Source: Candidatus Pseudoruminococcus merdavium (GTDB lineage: Bacteria; Bacillota; Clostridia; Oscillospirales; Ruminococcaceae). Taken from it: DNA of 64,000 bases. Below, piece after piece: positions 7,594 to 16,373 of this stretch; the first letter of the stretch is position 1; each line of letters starts with the position of its first letter. The stretch spans positions 62,001-126,000 of the forward strand of contig CAJFSS010000001.1 of assembly GCA_904419745.1 (NCBI GenBank), given 5' to 3'. Under the pieces are notes generated by a model. It saw only the letters and a program-made list of their open reading frames with translations. It was not told the DNA's origin and did no database searches. The translations under genes and the position numbers were made by a program.

Positions 7594-7624
7594 AGAATAA
7601 ATGCTTGATAAAGAGGAGAATTTT

Positions 7625-8881
7625 ATGATAGAAAATCAGAAAACCCCACAAAAGGCTGTCCTAGTGGCTGTGGATTTAGGAGAGTATGATGTAGATATTT
7701 CCCTGGATGAGTTAGCGGAGCTTGCCGCAACAGCCGGTGCGGAGGTCACAGGAAGGGTTGTGCAAAAACGTGAGAGCTATGACAGCGCCACCTGTATTGG
7801 CCATGGTAGGCTTGCTGAAATCGAATTGTTTTGTCATAATACGGAAAGCGATTTGTTGATTTTTGATTGTGAATTGACAGCAACACAACTGCGTAATATC
7901 GAAGAGATTACCGGGGTGCGGGTAATTGACCGTACGATGTTGATTCTCGATATTTTTGCCATGCGTGCCAGAACCCGCGAAGGAAGGCTTCAGGTAGAAC
8001 TCGCACAGCAGAAATACCTTCTTCCGCGATTGGCAGGGCTTGGTACTGCTTTGTCCCGGCTTGGGGGTGGAATTGGTACCAGAGGGCCTGGAGAAACCAA
8101 GCTGGAAAGTGACAGACGGCATATCCGCCGGAGAATCCGTGCCCTGGAACAACAATTGGAGGAACTGAAAAAACGCAGAATGAATGTCCATAACCGGCGA
8201 CAAAAAGACAATGCAACCGTGGTTGCAATTGTTGGATATACCAACGCGGGAAAATCCACCCTGCTTAACCGGCTTACCGGATCGAATATCTATGCGGAAA
8301 ACAGGTTGTTCGCAACGCTTGATCCCACTGCGCGCTCTCTGACTTTGCCAGGTGGGGAGGACATTATATTGATTGACACAGTCGGCTTTATCCGAAGGTT
8401 GCCTCACCATTTGGTGGAGGCGTTCCAATCCACCCTAGAGGAAGCCATGTATGCGGATTTGCTTCTCAATGTCTGCGATGTGACGGATAGCGATGTCGAT
8501 GAAAAAATCAAGGTGACGACCAGCTTGCTGGAACAACTTGGCGCAGGGGATAAACCGCTTATTACCGTGTTAAATAAATGTGATTTGGCAGGAAGGGCCC
8601 CGTTTTGTATCAATGATAAAACAGTAGCCATCTCTGCCGCTACCGGGGAAGGAATTGACCGTCTGCTTGTTTCTGTTGAAAAATATATACCCAAGAAGTA
8701 TGTAAATGTTACACTGAAAATTCCCTATGCGGAGTCCCAACTGTTGGGGCAGGTGCGGATGCATGGAAAAGTGTTTTCGGAAAATTATGCGGAAGATGGT
8801 ATTCTCCTGCAAGGAAACCTGGAAATTGCCTATCTCAGTAAAGTGAGGGATTATGTAATCTCCCATGGAATAGAACATTGA
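7625..8881 (+). CDS. hflX: GTPase HflX
   Basis: 418 residues from the ATG at 7625 with GAGGAG upstream. HflX binds ribosomal 50S and 70S particles and can split or rescue stalled ribosomes under stress. The N-terminal HflX domain ends in the glycine-rich loop SRLGGGIGTRGPGETK (144-159) and a basic coiled coil. The G domain follows: GYTNAGKS (204-211), TLDPT (231-235), DTVG (251-254), NKCD (317-320). A short C-terminal domain ends the protein. Length and order fit the family. It stands alone with its own promoter. Confidence 0.96.
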   Translation: MIENQKTPQKAVLVAVDLGEYDVDISLDELAELAATAGAEVTGRVVQKRESYDSATCIGHGRLAEIELFCHNTESDLLIFDCELTATQLRNIEEITGVRVIDRTMLILDIFAMRARTREGRLQVELAQQKYLLPRLAGLGTALSRLGGGIGTRGPGETKLESDRRHIRRRIRALEQQLEELKKRRMNVHNRRQKDNATVVAIVGYTNAGKSTLLNRLTGSNIYAENRLFATLDPTARSLTLPGGEDIILIDTVGFIRRLPHHLVEAFQSTLEEAMYADLLLNVCDVTDSDVDEKIKVTTSLLEQLGAGDKPLITVLNKCDLAGRAPFCINDKTVAISAATGEGIDRLLVSVEKYIPKKYVNVTLKIPYAESQLLGQVRMHGKVFSENYAEDGILLQGNLEIAYLSKVRDYVISHGIEH

Positions 8882-9048
8882 CGGAAACGAAGCGGAAAGG
8901 ATTTCTGATAGCTTTCTTTGTGAGTATCAATGTGCTATAATAATAAAGTCTCCATGACATTTTATAGGTTATCCCTGTTGCTGGAGATGAAAAGTTTGTA
9001 TTTCCCATCATATTGTTGGGATTGTGGCGAGAAAGCGAGGACTGTTCC

Positions 9049-10158
9049 ATGGAAAAAGCAAAGGTGTATTTTACGGACTTCCGTGCAACACCAAACCAAA
9101 ATCTGTTACAGAAATTGAAAAAACTGATTAAAGCAGCCGGCATCGAACAGATAGATTTTAAAGATAAGTACACGGCAATTAAAATCCATTTTGGCGAGCC
9201 GGGCAACCTGTCCTACCTTCGTCCCAACTATGCAAAGGCAGTTGTAGATGTTGTCAAGGAACTGGGAGGAAAGGTTTTTCTGACGGACTGTAATACACTG
9301 TATGTTGGACGCAGGAAAAATGCGCTGGATCATCTGGATGCTGCCTATGAAAATGGATATAACCCGTTTACAACGGGATGCCAGATCATTATTGGCGACG
9401 GCCTGAAGGGAACGGATGAAACCCTTGTTCCTATTGACGGCGAGTATATCAAAGAGGCAAAAATCGGCCATGCCATTATGGATGCGGATATTTTTATCTC
9501 CCTTACGCATTTCAAAGGCCATGAATCAACTGGTTTTGGAGGCGCTTTGAAAAACATTGGTATGGGCTGTGGTTCCCGTGCCGGGAAAATGGAGATGCAC
9601 AGTGCAGGGAAACCGATTGTCGAGCAGGATAAATGCATTGGATGCGGCTCCTGCCGGAAAAATTGCGCACATGATGCAATTTCTTTTGATGAGAACCGCA
9701 AAGCGGGGATTGATCATAACAAATGCGTCGGATGTGGACGCTGCATCGGTGCATGCCCTGTGGATGCAGTGGAAGCGGGATGGGATGAGGCGAATGACGT
9801 CCTTAACCGCAAAATTGCCGAATACACCCTTGCCGTTGTAAAGGATCGCCCACAGTTCCATATCAGCCTGATTGTGGACGTTTCTCCGTTCTGTGATTGC
9901 CATGCGGAAAATGACGCCCCGATTATCCCGGACGTCGGGATGCTCGCCTCCTTTGACCCGGTTGCCTTGGATAAGGCCTGTGTTGATCTCTGTAATCAAC
10001 AAGAGGTTATTGCCAACAGCAGACTTGGCGAGCAACCCCATACCCATCATGATCATTTCACAGATACCCATCCGGATACCAACTGGAAATCCGCGATTGA
10101 ACATGGAGTGAAAATTGGGCTTGGTACAGACCAATATGAGTTAATTACAGTAAAATAA
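9049..10158 (+). CDS. DUF362 domain protein with two 4Fe-4S clusters
   Basis: 369 residues from the ATG at 9049 (AGCGAGG upstream). A DUF362 domain surrounds a ferredoxin insert: C196/C199/C202/C206 and C226/C229/C232/C236, each CxxCxxCxxxC with P or H after the last cysteine region. Conserved DUF362 pieces are KIHFGEPGN (45-53), FKGHESTGFGGALKN (155-169) and the end segment DPVALDKACVD. Proteins of this family are common in anaerobes and are thought to be iron-sulfur redox or maturation proteins; the reaction is not known. Single gene with its own terminator. Confidence 0.9.
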   Translation: MEKAKVYFTDFRATPNQNLLQKLKKLIKAAGIEQIDFKDKYTAIKIHFGEPGNLSYLRPNYAKAVVDVVKELGGKVFLTDCNTLYVGRRKNALDHLDAAYENGYNPFTTGCQIIIGDGLKGTDETLVPIDGEYIKEAKIGHAIMDADIFISLTHFKGHESTGFGGALKNIGMGCGSRAGKMEMHSAGKPIVEQDKCIGCGSCRKNCAHDAISFDENRKAGIDHNKCVGCGRCIGACPVDAVEAGWDEANDVLNRKIAEYTLAVVKDRPQFHISLIVDVSPFCDCHAENDAPIIPDVGMLASFDPVALDKACVDLCNQQEVIANSRLGEQPHTHHDHFTDTHPDTNWKSAIEHGVKIGLGTDQYELITVK

Positions 10159-10166
10159 ATAGAACA

Positions 10167-10199
10167 ATCCCCTCTGACGGCTTTCAGAGGGGATTTCTT
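10167..10199 (+). terminator. Terminator after the DUF362 gene
   Basis: Stem ATCCCCTCTGA/TCAGAGGGGAT, 6-nt loop, followed by TTCTTCT. Confidence 0.75.
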
Positions 10200-10311
10200 C
10201 TGCCCCGTTACCATTTACCATTGGATGGAGCTGGAAAGACAGTTGCCGCTGTAATGGTTGAGAAAAACAAATGAAATGGGACCCGTAGAATCCTTTTGCG
10301 GAATAGTTCGT

Positions 10312-10344
10312 AAAAAAGTTCCCGGCAAAACTTTTGCCGGGAAC
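10312..10344 (-). terminator. Terminator of the PRPP synthetase gene
   Basis: Stem GTTCCCGGCAAAA with its complement, almost no loop, followed on the minus strand by TTTTTT. Confidence 0.85.
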
Positions 10345-10354
10345 TGACGATAAC

Positions 10355-11485
10355 TTATTTTTTCTTTGCTTCCCTGAAGTTTTCCAACAGGGTTTTAATC
10401 TTCGTAAAAGGGTCGATTAAACTGCTGATGGATTGGTCGCGGTTGAGCTCTTCGATAATGTAAGCCACATATTTGGACATATCGACTTCGCAGTACCATT
10501 TTCTGGAAAGAAGTTCTGGAGAACGGTAAATGAGGTTGGTCGTAAAGATTTTATCAAAGGAGCCTTCCTCAAAGGCTTTGTCGAACACCTCAAGTCCATT
10601 GCAAAACAGACCAAAGGAGATGAAAGCGAAAATCCTTCTGGCACCCTGTTTTTTCAAAGAAGCACAGATGTCCAACAGAGATTCTCCGGAAGAAATCATA
10701 TCGTCTACCACAATAATATCCTTCCCGACAATGCTTGCACCGAGATATTCATGCGCTTCAATCGGATTTCTGCCGTCAATGACGACTGCATAGTTTCTTC
10801 TCTTGTAGAACATCCCGACGTTGACACCTAAAACAGAGGAATAATACAGGCATCGACCGACGCCTCCCTCGTCTGGAGAAATGATCGCGAGGTCTTTGTC
10901 CTCGATGCTGATATCCGGGATATTTTTCACCAAGGCTTTGATCATCTGGTAGGTGGGGTGGATATTATCAAACCCACTCAGAGGAATGGCGTTGACAACA
11001 CGGGGATCATGCGCATCAAAAGTGATAATGTTGGACACACCCATGTGTACCAGTTCCTGCAACATAATTGCGCAGTCCAAAGATTCTCTGGAAGAACGCT
11101 TATGTTGTCTGCCTTCATAGAGCATGGGCATAATCACAGTGATTCTCTTGGCCTTGCCGGCAATGGCAGAGATAATCCGGATCAAATCCTGGTAATGGTT
11201 GTCTGGACTCATGGGGACGTCCTGTCCATACATTTTGTAAGTGACACTATAATTGAAAATATCTGTGATAATAAAAACATCTTTTCCACGCACGGATTCC
11301 CGGATAAATCCTTTTGCTTCGCCGGTTGCAAAACGGATAACGGATGCATCCAACACGAGTTTTTTATCGCATTTTCTCCATCCCTGAATGTAGTTTTGCA
11401 CGCTTTCTACGAACGGTTCACATCCGGGCATGCAGATAATCCCAAGGTCTCCTACATACTGCTTGCTGTTATCCTCGTTATACAT
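10355..11485 (-). CDS. prs: Ribose-phosphate pyrophosphokinase, long divergent type
   Basis: 376 residues from the ATG at 11485 (AAAGGAG upstream). It makes PRPP from ribose 5-phosphate and ATP for nucleotide, histidine and NAD synthesis. The PRPP-binding loop VVDDMISSGES is at 259-269; the catalytic-loop region reads YEGRQHKRSSRES (123-135), and FDAHDPR (156-162) replaces the usual DLHA segment. The protein is about 60 residues longer than ordinary bacterial Prs (about 315), with an extended N-terminus and C-terminus. This long form occurs in Clostridia. Whether it is the only PRPP synthetase of the cell cannot be seen here. Confidence 0.85.
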   Translation of the reverse strand: MYNEDNSKQYVGDLGIICMPGCEPFVESVQNYIQGWRKCDKKLVLDASVIRFATGEAKGFIRESVRGKDVFIITDIFNYSVTYKMYGQDVPMSPDNHYQDLIRIISAIAGKAKRITVIMPMLYEGRQHKRSSRESLDCAIMLQELVHMGVSNIITFDAHDPRVVNAIPLSGFDNIHPTYQMIKALVKNIPDISIEDKDLAIISPDEGGVGRCLYYSSVLGVNVGMFYKRRNYAVVIDGRNPIEAHEYLGASIVGKDIIVVDDMISSGESLLDICASLKKQGARRIFAFISFGLFCNGLEVFDKAFEEGSFDKIFTTNLIYRSPELLSRKWYCEVDMSKYVAYIIEELNRDQSISSLIDPFTKIKTLLENFREAKKK

Positions 11486-11537
11486 CGCAAATCTCCTTTT
11501 CATGACAAAAAACGGCATGATTTCATAAATTATTTAT

Positions 11538-11566
11538 ATTCTATCATAAGGTAGTTCATAAAACAA
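11538..11566 (-). promoter_or_regulatory. prs promoter
   Basis: Minus strand: -35 TTGTTT (11561-11566), 17-nt spacer, -10 TAGAAT (11538-11543). Confidence 0.6.
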
Positions 11567-11850
11567 CCGGCACCCAGTGAAAGAATTCGACTTTTTTAGG
11601 CGCTTTTTTGGGAATTTTTATAGAGGAATTTCAGGCATGAAACAATTATGTTGGAAAATCTTTTGGTGAAAGTTTAGAAATGGATTTTACAGATACCGGG
11701 ATGGCATGGGCATGAGCTCCGATAATTAGAAAAATCATATACACTTATGCAATATAAAACATAAGAGATAAAAAGGAAATGGTCCGTTTCCTTTTTTAGA
11801 ATATCCATCTGATTTCCCTTCGATAGCAGTAACGGGGAGAACCGGATAGG
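11567..11850. other. Intergenic stretch without a gene
   Basis: AT-rich, no reading frame with a ribosome site. It contains one terminator-like hairpin at 11770-11797 that belongs to no recognised gene, and nothing else I can support. Confidence 0.5.
11770..11797 (+). terminator. Orphan terminator-like hairpin
   Basis: AAAAAGGAAA, 7-nt loop, TTTCCTTTTTT. No coding gene ends just upstream on the plus strand, so it may end a small RNA or be a relic. Confidence 0.45.
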
Positions 11851-12348
11851 CTACTGGAATAATAGAAAAAATCCCTTTCCACTTTTGTTGGAAAAGGATT
11901 TTTGACTATTTTTTTCACACACAATGGGTTCTCCGCCATTTTGCATGGACTCCTCAATCAGTTCTTCCAAAGAAGTTTCATCAGCAACCTGTTCCAAAGC
12001 GCGCTGCATCCGATACCACACAGAGTGAGCCGCACATTCTGCAGAGCGGGAACATAATTCATAGGACTGAGCGCATTCCACAAGAGTGAAGGAGCCTTCC
12101 AAAGTACGCAGAATATCCCCAACGGAAATATCTTTTGCGTCTTTGGCGAGCATATAGCCGCCCTGGGCGCCGCGTGTACTCTTGACAATGGAGGCCTTGC
12201 TCAAAGCACTGATAATTTGTTCCAAGTATTTGTCGCTGATTTGCTGGCGGGTAGCAATAGTTTTCAGCGGGATATATCCATCGTCCTTATGGAGGCCAAG
12301 ATCAATCAGCAGACGCAGGCCATAGCGGCTTTTGGTTGATATTTTCAT
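11851..12348 (-). CDS. Rrf2-family regulator with IscR-like cysteines
   Basis: 165 residues from the ATG at 12348 (GAGGAGG upstream). The winged helix fills residues 1-85 (KSRYGLRLLIDLGLH...ISDKYLEQIISAL...RGAQGGYML). Cys92, Cys99 and Cys105 have nearly the spacing of the Fe-S ligands of IscR (92/98/104), so it probably holds an Fe-S cluster and senses iron-sulfur or redox state. No isc or suf genes are next to it; nadA, an Fe-S enzyme gene, is divergent and a possible target. The last 14 codons are oddly formed by a terminator hairpin, so the original stop may have been lost. Confidence 0.85.
   Translation of the reverse strand: MKISTKSRYGLRLLIDLGLHKDDGYIPLKTIATRQQISDKYLEQIISALSKASIVKSTRGAQGGYMLAKDAKDISVGDILRTLEGSFTLVECAQSYELCSRSAECAAHSVWYRMQRALEQVADETSLEELIEESMQNGGEPIVCEKNSQKSFSNKSGKGFFLLFQ
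11867..11902 (-). terminator. Hairpin inside the 3' end of the Rrf2 gene
   Basis: AAAATCC.TTTCCA and its complement with a 6-nt loop, T-run on the minus strand. The reading frame runs through it and stops 15 nt later. Confidence 0.65.
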
Positions 12349-12384
12349 CAAAAATCCTCCTCTATCATCAATTCATATAGAAAT

Positions 12385-12413
12385 AGTATAACATAACAGG
12401 AAATCAATCGCAA
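12385..12413 (-). promoter_or_regulatory. Rrf2 gene promoter
   Basis: Minus strand: -35 TTGCGA (12408-12413), 17-nt spacer, -10 TATACT (12385-12390). Confidence 0.65.
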
Positions 12414-12634
12414 TGTCTTCAGCGGTATTTTCCTGTTTTCGAAATCTTATTCAGGATCCGGGCAATCTACCTGAAGCCAATCAAGAATATCGGATATGTC
12501 TGCACAAACCTCAACCGCATGAGTTTTTCAGAGTGAGGAGATCGCGCAGGTTTGAAAAAACAGAATTCCTTTCCTTGTATTTTGGGGACATATGGAAAAA
12601 CCATGGCGGTTTGGGTGAAATTTGCGGAATACAG

Positions 12635-12663
12635 TTGAGGTTTTGTTTCATACACGATATAAT
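12635..12663 (+). promoter_or_regulatory. nadA promoter
   Basis: -35 TTGAGG (12635-12640), 17-nt spacer, -10 TATAAT (12658-12663). About 220 nt separate it from the divergent Rrf2 promoter; I see no clear operator between them. Confidence 0.65.
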
Positions 12664-12707
12664 AAAAGTACAAGCTTGAAACATCCCATGGAATGTGAGG
12701 TTTTATC

Positions 12708-13619
12708 ATGATATCGGACATCCAGGCAAAAATTATGCAGCTGAAAAAAGAAAAGGATATTGCAATTCTGGCGCACAGTTACCAGAGTCCGGATATTCTG
12801 GAAATTGCAGATTTAAAGGGGGATTCCTTTAAATTGAGTGCAGATGCGCAGAGTCTCCCGCAAAAAATTCTGCTGTTATGCGGTGTCCGTTTCATGGCAG
12901 AGACGGTCAAGACTCTTTCCCCCGAGAAAACGGTTATTCTTCCTGTAGAAAACGCAACCTGTCCAATGGCAGAGATGATTGATCCGAAGGAAGTCGCTGC
13001 ATATAAGCGCGATCATCCGGAATGCAAAGTGGTGGCCTATGTCAATACGACTACCGAACTCAAGGCAGTCAGTGACGTCTGTGTCACTTCTTCCAGTGCG
13101 GTTCAAATTGTCAGCAGGATGGAAGCAAGGGATATTCTCTTTATCCCGGATCAAAACCTCGGTTCTTTTGTGAGGAAAAACTGTCCGGACAAAAATATTA
13201 TTACCTGGAACGGCTGTTGTCCGGTTCATGACAAAGTTACGGAGAAAGACGTTTTGGAGATGAAAAAAAGGTATCCAGGATACAAACTCCTGGTTCATCC
13301 GGAGTGTAAACCAGAAGTGGTAAAACATGCCGATTACGCTGGTTCCACGGCGGGGATCCTCTCCTATGCAAGGAATACGGACGCCAACATCCTTGTTGGA
13401 ACAGAAAAAGCTATTGCCGATACGTTGGCGCTGGAATTCCCGCAGCGTCAGTTTGTCCCATTGAGTAAACGTCTGATGTGTCAGGATATGAGGATTACAA
13501 ACCTGGTAGATGTCTACCGGGCAATGCAGGGACTTAGTGGATGCGAAATCCAGATAGAAGAGCAAACCCGCCTGAAAGCAAAGAATGCTATTGATGAAAT
13601 GATTCGGCTTGGACAGTAA
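12708..13619 (+). CDS. nadA: Quinolinate synthase NadA
   Basis: 303 residues, the usual length. NadA condenses iminoaspartate with dihydroxyacetone phosphate to quinolinate, an early step of NAD synthesis, using a 4Fe-4S cluster. The expected cluster cysteines are C85 (NATCPMAEM), C170 or C171 (WNGCCPVHD) and C258 (RLMCQDMR). LAHSYQSPDI, GDSFKLS and HPECKPEV are further family blocks. The ATG follows GTGAGG. nadB and nadC are not adjacent, which is unusual, since the three often form one operon. Confidence 0.95.
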   Translation: MISDIQAKIMQLKKEKDIAILAHSYQSPDILEIADLKGDSFKLSADAQSLPQKILLLCGVRFMAETVKTLSPEKTVILPVENATCPMAEMIDPKEVAAYKRDHPECKVVAYVNTTTELKAVSDVCVTSSSAVQIVSRMEARDILFIPDQNLGSFVRKNCPDKNIITWNGCCPVHDKVTEKDVLEMKKRYPGYKLLVHPECKPEVVKHADYAGSTAGILSYARNTDANILVGTEKAIADTLALEFPQRQFVPLSKRLMCQDMRITNLVDVYRAMQGLSGCEIQIEEQTRLKAKNAIDEMIRLGQ

Positions 13620-13633
13620 GATGAAAGACAACC

Positions 13634-13675
13634 AAAAAGCCACCCGAAAAGCAGTGCTTTTCCGGTGGCTTTTTG
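13634..13675. terminator. Bidirectional terminator after nadA
   Basis: AAAAAGCCACC..GAAAAGCA paired with its complement, A-run before and T-run after; it also serves the convergent DUF975 gene. Confidence 0.85.
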
Positions 13676-13679
13676 ATTG

Positions 13680-14579
13680 CTAGAAAGAAAAGTCTGTCGG
13701 TTTCTCCCTTTTTTCCTGCTTGGCTGTTCCAGTGGATTCCATTAGGGAATCCGGGTATCTTTGATTTTGTTCTATTAAATACTGAGCGTAAATGGAAAAG
13801 GACATCAGATAATAGGGCAGGACAAATAGGATGGGAAATAGGAAACAGCTGACAATAAAAAAGGGCAGGAAGGAAAGAGAAAAACGGAAAAGATCACCAC
13901 GGGACTTTAACGTATACTGCCTGGATAGACGAATACAACGGGTAACGGAGAGAGTCTCCTCTTTAATCATTAAATAACAGGCAAGACTGTAGCGAAGCCC
14001 AATCAGCCAGAACACGATCATCCCTGCCAAAAACAGCACTGTCCCCACAAAAATGCACAATTTCGCAAAGAAAAGATTCTGCCCATCTGAGTTCAGCGAT
14101 ATGATATAAAGGGAGATTCCTGCCACAAGACCTCCTGGGGTTAAGCAGATTAGACCCCAGAATACTTTCCGGCATACGATATTCAGAACCAACAGCAGGC
14201 TTTTAAAAAAAAGTTTTGGCTTGGAAAAATAATAGAAAATTGTAGTGATCTCCTCACAGCCACAGAGAACGGTATGGGAATACCACCGCAGGATTCCCAT
14301 GAAAATAGGGACTGCAATGACAAATATGGCGATAATTTCAAACAGTACCAGAAAAACGGCCAGAAATTCGGATAAAAAGTTTTCCGATCGCAGTTCTGTT
14401 GTTATGTGGAGCAAATCCATAGTAGAAGAGAGATCCAAAAGCTTGGCAAAAAACTTGCCAAGAAGAAAAAAGAAAGCACAGATACTACCAAACAGCAGGG
14501 TGGAGGCTATAGCTTTCCCCCAGTTTCCGCTAAGCGCACGCAGGGCATCTGCTTTAATTTTACGATGAAGGATATGCAT
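13680..14579 (-). CDS. DUF975-family membrane protein
   Basis: 299 residues from the ATG at 14579; GGAAGGAGG lies about 12 bases upstream, a little far. The start RKIKADALRALSGNWGKAIASTLLF is the signature of DUF975 membrane proteins. About five to six hydrophobic segments follow, with SVTRCIRLSRQYTLKSRGDLFRFSLSF, another family block, near residue 220. The family's function is unknown. It lies downstream of the LeuB-like gene with about 95 nt between them, so co-transcription is possible but not certain. Confidence 0.75.
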   Translation of the reverse strand: MHILHRKIKADALRALSGNWGKAIASTLLFGSICAFFFLLGKFFAKLLDLSSTMDLLHITTELRSENFLSEFLAVFLVLFEIIAIFVIAVPIFMGILRWYSHTVLCGCEEITTIFYYFSKPKLFFKSLLLVLNIVCRKVFWGLICLTPGGLVAGISLYIISLNSDGQNLFFAKLCIFVGTVLFLAGMIVFWLIGLRYSLACYLMIKEETLSVTRCIRLSRQYTLKSRGDLFRFSLSFLPFFIVSCFLFPILFVLPYYLMSFSIYAQYLIEQNQRYPDSLMESTGTAKQEKREKPTDFSF

Positions 14580-14675
14580 GTATGGGGAGTTCCTCCTTCC
14601 CACGACTTTCCAGTAGCTTGTCCAATAAGGGATTTGAAAGCGGACGGGAGGATACCCTCCCGCCGTCAAAGTAAT

Positions 14676-15776
14676 TTAAAAATTATTCCGATCCATAGTC
14701 GCTTTGAGCTTTTCAAAAATTGCATGGAACAGGGTTTCATCGCTGACGATTTCTTTCCCCGGCGATGCAATGTCCTGTGTCCGCATGGTATCCAGTACCT
14801 GGTAGACCGCCTGTTCAAGCATCCCGGCCTGTTGCGGCATGGAAAGAGAAAAACGCAACATCAGTGCTACGGCCAGGATGGAAGAAGCCATGGTTGCACT
14901 GGTCTTAGTGGTGCCATCAATAAAGGAAGCGGCAACCGGGGAATACATACCAAAATTTCCCTGACCAAAGCTTGCTGTTGGAATCAACGATTTTGCACCG
15001 GAAAACACGGAAATCTCGTCTGAAAGGATATCCCCAAACATATTATTTGCCACAACCACATCGTACCGGTATGGATGGCGGATAATATCCGCAGACAGGT
15101 CGTCAATATACATGCAGGAAAACATGACATCCGGATATTCTGCGGCAACTTTTGCGCCGATTTTTCTCCATAGCTGCGAAGTTTCCAGCAGATTGGCCTT
15201 ATCTGCGCACACTACGGATTTTTTCCTGGTTTGGGCCAAAGTAAATGCCCTGCGGACGACACGTTCAATCTCATTTTCCGTATAGATTTCCTGGTCATAG
15301 GCCGCCGTTTCCCCTTCTACTTCACAGCGTCCTTTTTTTCCGTAGTAGATACCGCCAGTCAGCTCCCTGACAACAGCAATATCAATACCGCGTTCCAGGA
15401 TTTCCATTTTCAGCGGGGAAAGATCAAACACCTGGGGTTCCACTTTAACTCGTTTAATATTGGCGAAAATTCCAAGTTTTTTACGAAGGTTGAGCAGTCC
15501 CGCCTCCGGACGCATGTTAAAGGGCAAGTCGGCATAGTTTTGATGGGAACCGACAAATCCAACCAGGACAGCGCGAGAAGTCCGGCAAATTTCTACTGTT
15601 TTACCGGGAAGTGGGGAGCCTGTGTTTTCAAAGGCGGATACGCCGATTTCCCCATACCGAATTTCATATTCCAGCTGGCAGCTTTGCAGGATATATTCCA
15701 GAATCTGCGCAGCATAACAGGTCATCTCCCGTCCGGGATTGTCCCCGGGCAATACGGCTAGGTTGATTTTTTCCAT
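14676..15776 (-). CDS. Divergent isopropylmalate/isocitrate dehydrogenase-family protein
   Basis: 366 residues, the length of LeuB. Catalytic residues of the metal-dependent decarboxylating dehydrogenases are kept: VRELTGGIYYG (136-146), Lys193 in DKAN, Asp225, and GDILSDE with Asp249 and Asp253. Three parts are odd: the N-terminal GDGIGPE is GDNPGRE, the substrate arginine segment ANLRP is ANIKR, and the NAD loop EP.HGSAPDIAG is replaced by SPVAASFIDG (279-288). So cofactor or substrate, or activity itself, may differ from LeuB. No leuA, leuC or leuD is nearby. GGAGGAAG precedes the ATG. I would not call it leuB. Confidence 0.75.
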   Translation of the reverse strand: MEKINLAVLPGDNPGREMTCYAAQILEYILQSCQLEYEIRYGEIGVSAFENTGSPLPGKTVEICRTSRAVLVGFVGSHQNYADLPFNMRPEAGLLNLRKKLGIFANIKRVKVEPQVFDLSPLKMEILERGIDIAVVRELTGGIYYGKKGRCEVEGETAAYDQEIYTENEIERVVRRAFTLAQTRKKSVVCADKANLLETSQLWRKIGAKVAAEYPDVMFSCMYIDDLSADIIRHPYRYDVVVANNMFGDILSDEISVFSGAKSLIPTASFGQGNFGMYSPVAASFIDGTTKTSATMASSILAVALMLRFSLSMPQQAGMLEQAVYQVLDTMRTQDIASPGKEIVSDETLFHAIFEKLKATMDRNNF

Positions 15777-15824
15777 AATGATCTTCCTCCGGTTTGTATT
15801 CCTATCATGGTGAAAATAGGAGTA

Positions 15825-16373
15825 TTAGTATTCGATTCCCTCTCTGGCAGTGATCCCTTTGTCATAGGGATGCTTGATGGGGAGGATTTCACTGATATAA
15901 TCGGCAAGTTCATAGAGTTTCATTGGCACCCCGCGCCCAGTGAAAATAAGCTCACAGTGGTTTTCCTTTGCACGGGCAACAAGGTCATACAGTGTTTCAT
16001 AACCCGCAAGGGAGAGGGAACAGGCGTCGAGTATCTCATCGAGTACAACGAGATCATACTGCCCAGTGGAAATCTCTCCAGCAAGCGTTTCCAGCGCATG
16101 TTGCGTGCGCTGCTTTTGGTGCTCTTTTTCCTCTTCGCTCATGGAAAATAGGAATTTCTCAGAATCTTGGACTTGACGTATCTCGATGCCGAGAAGAGAG
16201 AGCGCGCCGCTCTCTCCGCTTTGGCGCCCTTTGAGAAACTGGACAAATAGGACACGCAGCCCATGACCATGGGCACGCACCGCCTGACCCACGGCCGCGG
16301 TGGTTTTTCCTTTTCCGTTACCAATATACAATTGGAGAAGGCCAAGGGCTTCCTTTGATGCGTTACTGCTCAT
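15825..16373 (-). CDS. cobO: Cob(I)alamin adenosyltransferase, CobO/BtuR type
   Basis: 182 residues from the ATG at 16373 (GGAGGAACC upstream). It transfers adenosyl from ATP to cob(I)alamin. The P-loop YIGNGKGKTTAAVGQA is at 16-31; VLFVQFLKGRQ, VVLDEILDA and the late TGRG segment are typical of the CobO/CobA family. The first 11 nt overlap the end of the phosphatase gene, so the two are translationally coupled. No corrin-ring genes are in the window, so it most likely acts in salvage of imported corrinoids. Confidence 0.9.
   Translation of the reverse strand: MSSNASKEALGLLQLYIGNGKGKTTAAVGQAVRAHGHGLRVLFVQFLKGRQSGESGALSLLGIEIRQVQDSEKFLFSMSEEEKEHQKQRTQHALETLAGEISTGQYDLVVLDEILDACSLSLAGYETLYDLVARAKENHCELIFTGRGVPMKLYELADYISEILPIKHPYDKGITAREGIEY

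Noticed and set aside
12413-12679. 88-residue frame between Rrf2 and nadA
   Set aside because: Overlaps both divergent promoters, no ribosome site, no recognisable sequence.
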